Shown in pieces: positions 6,516 to 10,582 of a stretch of DNA of 10,582 nt. This stretch comes from Baffinella frigidus. Taxonomy: Eukaryota; Cryptophyceae; Cryptomonadales; Baffinellaceae. Each line of letters opens with the position of its first letter. Position 1 is the stretch's first letter. The stretch covers positions 562,050-572,631 of the forward strand of contig MU646469.1 in assembly GCA_026770585.1 (NCBI GenBank). The letters run 5' to 3'. The notes under the pieces were generated by a model. That model ran no database searches, was not told where the DNA came from, and saw nothing but the letters and a program-made list of their open reading frames with translations. The position numbers and the translations under genes were made by a program.

Positions 6516-6767
6516 TGAGGAGGGGTTCGGGTTTCGGGTCCACCGCGGTGGACAGGCCCGCCTCCGATCCAAGGTTCAGACCCGCCTCCGATCCCATCTT
6601 GACCCCTGTTTTGCGGAAAGCAAACGTTAGCGATGGGACGTGTTTGGACGCGATTTGGCGAGAGGAAGAAGGTAAGAGGAAGAAGTTTACCTACAAGGTC
6701 GGCGGTAGCGCGGCGGGTGGTCCCATCTGGCATGAGCCGCTCGGCTGGGCGATCGACAACCTGCGTT
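6516..6767 (+). other. Non-repeat island with weak open frame
   Basis: The plus strand is open from 6515 to 6862 (115 codons) and the minus strand is open over the same place. The plus peptide has no domain I recognise. GGTAAGA splice-donor-like sequences occur at 6671 and 6781. Against a gene: the 53-bp duplicate at 7094-7146 differs from 6711-6763 by three bases, and all three change the amino acid in this frame (Gly/Arg, Ile/Val, Asp/Tyr). The last part of the frame also runs into a palindrome. A decayed exon is possible but unproven. Confidence 0.3.
6711..6763 (+). repeat. 53-bp direct repeat, copy 1
   Basis: Matches 7094-7146 at 50 of 53 bases, around the shared TGGCATGAGCCGCTCGGCTG core. 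Copy 1 runs straight into CTGCGTTGTA and then the palindrome. Copy 2 reaches a CTGCGTTGTA only at 7164-7173 and continues into heptamers. Confidence 0.95.
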
Positions 6768-6957
6768 GTAGAGCTATTCCGGTAAGACTTGTCGCGTTTT
6801 CGAATTCGAGATTTCAAGATTTCAGACTTCAAAAAGGTTTTAAAGGGTGTAAAACGTTTTAAAACACACCGTTTCAAATCTCATGGTACAAATGAAGTCT
6901 GAATTTCTGAAATTCTCAAGTCGAAAATCGCGACAAGTCCTACCGGAATAGCTCTAC
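6768..6957. mobile_element. 190-bp imperfect palindrome (foldback element)
   Basis: Outer arms 6768-6830 and 6894-6957 are reverse complements at roughly 85%, with one gap; the outer 28 bases are nearly perfect. Pairing continues weakly inward to a central AAAACGTTTT at 6851-6860. The right half contains GGTACAAAT and ATTCTCAAGTCGA, echoing the 120-bp repeat family. The paralogous flank at 7094-7173 has no palindrome after CTGCGTTGTA, consistent with insertion. No protein is encoded. Confidence 0.8.
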
Positions 6958-7016
6958 CGCATACCCAGAACGCCACCTTCAGAATAGTCCGCTGACACGA
7001 CTGAGAGAGATCTGGG

Positions 7017-7395
7017 ATTTTGGGGTGAGGGGTTAGGGTGTGGGGTGTGGGGTTTTAGGGTGTAGGTTGTAGGGTGTAGGGGGGTCAGGGTGTCGGCGGG
7101 TCGTCCCGTCTGGCATGAGCCGCTCGGCTGGGCGATCTACAACCTGTGTTTTGGGCGTACGGTCTGCGTTGTATGGTGTGGGTTGTAGGGTTTGGGGAGT
7201 GGAGTTTGGGTTGTTGGGTTTGGGTTGAGGTTTCGGGGTGTAGAGCTTGGGGTGTAGAGTCTCGGGTGTAGGGCTTGGCTTGGGTTTAGGGTTTGGAGTG
7301 TAGAGTTTGGGGTTTAGGGTCTAGGGTTTAGGGTTTAGGGTTTAGGGTTTAGGGTTGAGAGTTTGGGGTTTAGGGTTTAGGGTTTGGAGCAACCG
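7017..7395 (+). repeat. Heptamer block with embedded 53-bp repeat
   Basis: GGGTGTG, GGGTGTA, TTTGGGG and TTTAGGG variants, interrupted at 7094-7173 by the second copy of the 53-bp repeat and its CTGCGTTGTA tail. Near 7327-7355 the units are canonical TTTAGGG. Confidence 0.88.
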
Positions 7396-7445
7396 TCCCG
7401 AACGGCAGCCCCCCCCCCCCACCCCCTCCCCCAGCAAGAACCTTA

Positions 7446-7550
7446 TCCCGCGGCGGGCCCATCAGCCCCAAGGCGGGACCCCCCCCGTCCCGAGGCGGGC
7501 CCATCAGTCCCGAGGCGGGATTTTTTTCGTCCCGCGGCGGGCCCGTCCCG
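7446..7550 (+). repeat. 42-bp GC-rich minisatellite
   Basis: Two and a half units starting at 7446, 7488 and 7530, exactly 42 bases apart, each TCCCGNGGCGGGCCCATCAG-like followed by a second CCGAGGCGGGA. The spacer homopolymer switches from C8 in unit 1 to T7 in unit 2. Being a multiple of three it reads as a 14-residue Ala-Gly-Pro/Arg-Arg-Asp repeat, but nothing else supports coding. Confidence 0.9.
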
Positions 7551-7744
7551 ACCCCGATGCCGCCTACTCCCGCTGATGGGTCGAGGGGTTCGTTGTATCC
7601 CGGGGGGAGGCCGGAGTCGGATCCTGGGGTTTGGGGTTTGGGGTTTAGGAATTACTGTTTGGGGACTACCGTTTGGGGGTTACAGTTTGGGGGGTGGGTG
7701 TCAGGAATGGAGGACTCTTGAGGTGCACTCGTGTTTATCCTGGG
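7551..7744. other. Mixed spacer and drifted TTTGGGG units
   Basis: GC-rich tail of the minisatellite, then drifted TTTGGGG-like units (7628-7690) and a short non-repeat piece. No gene seen. Confidence 0.5.
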
Positions 7745-7856
7745 TTTGGGGTTTGGGGTTTGGGGTTTGGGGTTTGGGGTTTGGGGTTTGGGGTTTGGGG
7801 TTTGGGGTTTGGGGTTTGGGGTTTGGGGTGTGGGGTTTGGGGTTTGGCGTTTGGGA
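7745..7856 (+). repeat. TTTGGGG array, twelve perfect units
   Basis: Twelve perfect TTTGGGG units at 7745-7828, then TGTGGGG, TTTGGGG, TTTGGCG and TTTGGGA. Three heptamers make seven codons, so plus frames through it are open and read a periodic Phe-Gly-Val-Trp-Gly-Leu-Gly peptide. This is an artefact, not a gene. Strong G-quadruplex potential. Confidence 0.98.
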
Positions 7857-7972
7857 TTGAGGTTTAAAAAAATTGGTTCACGGTGTAGGGGTAGGGTTTA
7901 GGGTTTACGATGTAGGCCTTCACTGGGGATAACTGGGGGTTTGGCTGGAGAGAGAAATAGACATGAACAATT

Positions 7973-8550
7973 ACCGGAGGAATCGTCCCGAGGCAGGCCC
8001 GCTGAAACACGTGCAAGCTTCCCGGATTTGACAATTTGGAAAACGTTGAGTTTGTTGACATTTGGGGAACGGTGAGTTTGTTGACATTTGGAAAATTCTG
8101 AAGTTTCTGGTACAAAATCCGTCCGCTTTTGCCAATTTCGCGTTTTTTTTACCAGAGGAGTCATCCTGAGGCGGGCCCGCTGCCGCACGTGCGGTGCAGA
8201 GCTTTTTCTTTCTCCTTCATCTTCTTCTTCTCGCGCTTCTCGAATTTGACATGAGGCAAACGCAGCACGTTTCTGGTACAACAACCGACAACTTTTGCCA
8301 ATTTCGGGTTATTTCGCTGTTTACCGGAAGAGTCGTCCTGAGGCGGGCCTGCTGCCGCACGTGCGGCGCTTTTTTTCTTTGAGATTTGACATTTGGCAAA
8401 AATCTCAACGTTTCTGGCACAAAATCCGTCCACTTTCGCCAATTTCGCGTTCTTTTTTACCAGAGGAGTCGTCCTGAGGTGGGCCCGCTGCCGCACGTGC
8501 GGCGTGGAGCTTCTTTTCTTTCTCCTTCATCTTCTTCTTCCTTTTCTTGC
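7973..8550 (+). repeat. Four-copy tandem family with CACGTG palindrome
   Basis: Copies are anchored by ACCRGAGGAGTCGTCCTGAG-like sequence starting at 7973, 8151, 8323 and 8459, so the spacing is 178, 172 and 136 bases. Each has GGCGGGCCCGCTG, then CCGCACGTGCGG, a TTTCTTTCTCCTTC-type tract in two copies, a TTTGACATTTGG segment, a TTTCTGGTACAAAATCCGTC segment and TTTGCCAATTTCGCG. In the first copy the TTGACATTTGG part is itself triplicated (8028, 8055, 8081). Minus and plus open frames across it are repeat readings. Confidence 0.92.
8183..8194. repeat. Perfect 12-bp palindrome CCGCACGTGCGG, copy 1
   Basis: Identical palindromes lie at 8355-8366 and 8491-8502; the first tandem copy has a degenerate AACACGTGCA at 8006-8015. 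The CACGTG core is the G-box/E-box consensus bound by bZIP and bHLH factors. Regulatory use here is speculation; the palindrome may simply be a repeat-structural feature. Confidence 0.9.
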
Positions 8551-8565
8551 GCCGCGCCTGCCGTA

Positions 8566-8856
8566 GGGTTTAGGGGTTCAGGGTTCAGTTAGGATTTAGG
8601 GGTTTGAGCTGAGCGTTCAGGGTTTGATAAGTGAAGAGGGTTTCGGGCTTCGGGCTTCGGGCTTCGGGTTTCGGGTTTCGTGTTTAGAGATTGGGGTTTA
8701 GGGTTTAGGGTTTAGACGGCGTGCCTTGTTTTGTGCGCTGGGGGATGAGCTTCTGGTTTCAGGGCTTATTGTCCAGGGTTTGATAAGTCAAGAGGAGTCA
8801 GGGTTGAGCGTCAAGCGGCTAGAGGCTTTGAGGTTTAGGGTCAAGAGGCTTTAGGG
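8566..8856 (+). repeat. Drifted heptamers with short direct repeats
   Basis: TTTAGGG, TTCAGGG and GGGCTTC (8640-8670) units. CAGGGTTTGATAAGT is repeated exactly at 8618-8632 and 8774-8788. A 30-base segment from GTGCCTTG at 8721-8750 recurs with about five differences at 9060-9089, again beside heptamers. Confidence 0.85.
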
Positions 8857-8871
8857 TTCAGGGTTCAGGGT

Positions 8872-8924
<53 letters not shown>

Positions 8925-8976
8925 GGTCGAGGGTCGAGGGTCGAGGGTTCAGGGTTCAGGGTTCAGGGTTCAGGGT

Positions 8977-9029
<53 letters not shown>

Positions 9030-9052
9030 GGTCGAGGGTTGAGGGTTTAGGG
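8857..9052 (+). repeat. 28-unit heptamer array with higher-order pattern
   Basis: Twenty-eight units in perfect register: two TTCAGGG, eight TTGAGGG, three TCGAGGG, four TTCAGGG, eight TTGAGGG, then TCGAGGG, TTGAGGG and TTTAGGG. The order TTCAGGG, TTGAGGG x8, TCGAGGG appears twice. Confidence 0.97.
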
Positions 9053-9250
9053 TTTGCTAGTGCCTTCTTATGTGCGCTGCTTGATGAGCCGGCTGACGAG
9101 CCGCCAGAGGATGAGGATGAAGATGAGCCTGCGAGTGAGGGGAAAACCCGTCACCGTCAGCAATCCTCGTGTTGTGCGGAGCTCAGAGACGTTCTGGCTT
9201 TGCATCAGTCCATTCGGAGGATGAGGATGAAGATGAGCCTGAAAGGGAGG
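9053..9250 (+). other. Island with acidic-coding direct repeat
   Basis: A 24-base sequence of GAT/GAG/GAA triplets (AGGATGAGGATGAAGATGAG plus CCTG) is identical at 9108-9131 and 9218-9241. In one plus frame the first copy reads Glu-Asp-Glu-Asp-Glu-Asp-Glu-Pro. That frame has no ATG upstream and reads the second copy in another phase, so a coding origin is possible only as a decayed fragment. Confidence 0.5.
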
Positions 9251-9428
9251 GTTTAGAGTTTGCGGTTTACGGATGACGGTTCAGGGTTGACTGTTCAAGG
9301 TCCTAGGGTTTAGGGTTTAGGGATGAGGGGTTAGGGTGTAGGGTGTAGGGTGTATGATGTAGGGTGCAGGGTGCAGGGTGTAGGGTGTAGGGTGTAGGGT
9401 TCAGGGTTCAGGGTTCAGGGTGCAGGGG
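9251..9428 (+). repeat. Heptamer block, GGGTGTA and TTCAGGG
   Basis: TTTAGGG, GGGTGTA, GGGTGCA and TTCAGGG units, G-rich on the given strand. Confidence 0.9.
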
Positions 9429-9429
9429 G

Positions 9430-10260
9430 AACCTGATGAGTCTTCCAGGTTTGGATGCATGCCTAACAAGGGTGCATGCCTAACATCCCCCCAGGTTTAT
9501 TTTCAAGGGAATTTAGGTTGTCAGGTTCACTAAGGTTAAGGGGTTTGGGTCTAGGGTGCAAGGTGGACCTGATGAGTCTTCCAGGTGTTGAGGATGCACG
9601 CCAAACGATCCCCGAGAACCGAGGAAAGAGAGGACCCCAAACCCCAAATCCTAAGCTCAAAACCCCCTCAACCCTGAACACTTCTGCACCTGATGAGTCC
9701 TCCAAGATTGGAGGGTGCAATCCGAACGAGCCGCCCGGGTGAGTATTTAGCGTTGAGGGTTTGGGGTCTAGCGTTCACTAAGGTTTAGGGTTTACGGTCA
9801 ACCTGAGGAGTCCTCGAGGGTTGGAGGGTGTACTCCTCGAAGTTTGGAGGGTGTACTAAGGAGCCCCCCGCCCGAGGAACGAGAGGGACCCCTTTAGGTC
9901 CTTTAGGTTTTAATTTCTCCCGACATATGCCAACGACACGCCCAACCCCGAACTTCCAAATCCCCAAAACCTAGCGGACCCGACACCCTGAACCCGAAGC
10001 CCCCACAACCAAAATCCTAGTGGACCTGAGAAGTCTTCGAGGGTTGGAGGGTGCACGCCAAACGACCCCCGAGAACCGAGGAAAGAGAGGACCCCGAACC
10101 CCAAATCCTAAGCTCGAAACCCCCTCAACCCTGAACACTTCTGCACCTGAGGAGTCTTCGAGGTTTGGAGGGTGCACGCCAAAAGAGCCCCCCGGCCCGA
10201 GGAAAGAGAGGTTCGCTGCGAGAAAAGCCCCCATATGCCGAACCTGGGAAGTTGAGGCGT
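9430..10260 (+). repeat. 157-bp repeat family cluster
   Basis: The fullest copies, 9563-9719 and 10020-10176, are both 157 bases and about 90% identical by manual alignment. Each starts GTGGACCTGA.RAGTCTTC, contains GCACGCCAAACGA, CCCCGAGAACCGAGGAAAGA and a C-rich heptamer-like stretch, and ends with the start of another unit (CACTTCTGCACCTGA). Partial copies begin near 9428, 9800 and 10145. Minus frames (9720-9463, 9967-9785, 10297-9971) read a shared peptide, but many copy differences change residues, giving no sign of protein constraint. Confidence 0.92.
10183..10260 (+). repeat. 78-bp direct repeat, copy 1
   Basis: Matches 10452-10529 at 73 of 78 bases, without gaps, from AAGAGCCCCCCGGCCCGA to GGCGT. 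It continues the 157-bp family copy upstream. The second copy lacks that upstream part. Confidence 0.95.
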
Positions 10261-10293
10261 AGGGTTCAGTGTTCCGGGCTGTGCCACACAAAC

Positions 10294-10370
10294 CCATAAG
10301 GGTTTACTGTTTTGGGCTGTAACAAATAAATAATTTATTTGTTACAGCCCGAAACAGTAAACCCTTATGG
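10294..10370. mobile_element. Near-perfect 38-bp-arm hairpin
   Basis: Arms 10294-10331 and 10333-10370 are reverse complements with one T/C mismatch around a single central A at 10332. A weaker extension reaches about 10287 and 10377. The inner CAAATAAAT/ATTTATTTG is perfectly self-complementary. The unit is AT-rich, unlike its surroundings, and lies between the 78-bp direct repeats. It could be a very short foldback element or a transcribed hairpin. There is no downstream T-run or GC stem to suggest a bacterial-type terminator. Confidence 0.9.
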
Positions 10371-10451
10371 TTTTGTATAGGCTATATATAGACTATACGA
10401 CACTGTTAGATTTCCTACCGCGGTCAAAAGCAATACCGTATGGTAAATAAC
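10371..10451. other. AT-rich spacer after hairpin
   Basis: About 80 bases with a TATATATA stretch near 10383-10390 and a GCAATACCGTA 11-mer (10430-10440) also found inside the hairpin at 3646-3657. No gene; a TATA-like element without a downstream gene is not called as a promoter. Confidence 0.5.
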
Positions 10452-10529
10452 AAGAGCCCCCCGGCCCGATGAAAGAGAGATTCGCTGCGAGAAATGCCCC
10501 CATATGCCGAACCTGGGGAGTTGGGGCGT
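10452..10529 (+). repeat. 78-bp direct repeat, copy 2
   Basis: Second copy of 10183-10260, with five substitutions, leading into TTTGGGG-type heptamers. Confidence 0.95.
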
Positions 10530-10582
10530 GGGGGTTAGGGTTTGGGGTTTGGGGTTTGGGGGTGGGGGGTTGGGGTTTGGGG
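10530..10582 (+). repeat. TTTGGGG-type heptamers to window end
   Basis: TTAGGGT then TTTGGGG units, with one GGTGGGGGG variant, running off the end of the window. Confidence 0.9.

Noticed and set aside
7864-8592. Several Lys/Arg- or Leu/Phe-rich frames of 60-128 codons
   Set aside because: They lie on both strands of one tandem repeat family and owe their composition to its pyrimidine tract (Lys/Glu/Arg one way, Leu/Phe/Ser the other).
9463-10297. Minus-strand frames sharing a His-Pro-Pro-x-Leu-Glu-Asp motif
   Set aside because: They are the translation of the 157-bp repeat. Copies differ by many residue-changing substitutions, so there is no sign of selection for protein.
10381-10400. TATA-box promoter
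   Set aside because: A TATATATA stretch exists, but no gene or transcript start context lies on either side within the window.
10532-10582. True chromosome end
   Set aside because: The heptamers are TTTGGGG-like rather than a homogeneous TTTAGGG run, and similar blocks occur throughout the window; nothing marks a terminus.

Overview
This window looks like repeat-dominated nuclear DNA from a eukaryote, with no convincing protein-coding gene, rRNA or tRNA. The main component is seven-base tandem sequence related to TTTAGGG, the telomere repeat of land plants and many algae, in many point-variant forms (TTTGGGG, TTGAGGG, TTCAGGG, TCGAGGG, TTTGGTG, TTTATGG, GGGTGTA, and on the other strand AAGCCCT). 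A large algal or protist genome (for example green alga, dinoflagellate, cryptophyte or haptophyte) is the most natural source. The sequence alone does not fix the lineage. There are no bacterial-style ORFs, ribosome binding sites or operons.

Layout. 1-2100: degenerate heptamer DNA broken by GC-rich or pyrimidine-rich islands, plus one hexamer array in opposite strand polarity (581-712). 2101-3050: a block of short duplicated boxes, then a 74-bp inverted repeat pair around a TTTGGTG array. 3051-5640: the most structured part. It holds duplicated unique-type blocks, a foldback hairpin (3531-3692) with a related unoccupied site nearby, a 60-unit AAGCCCT array whose flanks recur around a 4-unit array, a 32-bp minisatellite, a large inverted repeat (5172-5436) and an inverted dispersed copy of a 106-bp segment. 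5641-7395: a perfect TTTAGGG array, more heptamers and a 190-bp imperfect palindrome (6768-6957). 7396-8560: a 42-bp minisatellite, a TTTGGGG array and a roughly 140-180 bp tandem family carrying a perfect 12-bp palindrome with a CACGTG core. 8561-9430: heptamers, including an array with higher-order order. 9430-10582: a 157-bp repeat family, a near-perfect 38-bp-arm hairpin between 78-bp direct repeats, and heptamers again.

How it fits together. Three kinds of process are visible: expansion and drift of telomere-like heptamers, segmental duplication, and insertion of non-autonomous foldback or dispersed elements. Several elements share a core resembling GGTACAAAtCCGTCaACTTT, which suggests one repeat superfamily. 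No transposase or other protein that would move them is present. Long open frames here are low-complexity or repeat-derived readings and should not be annotated as genes.
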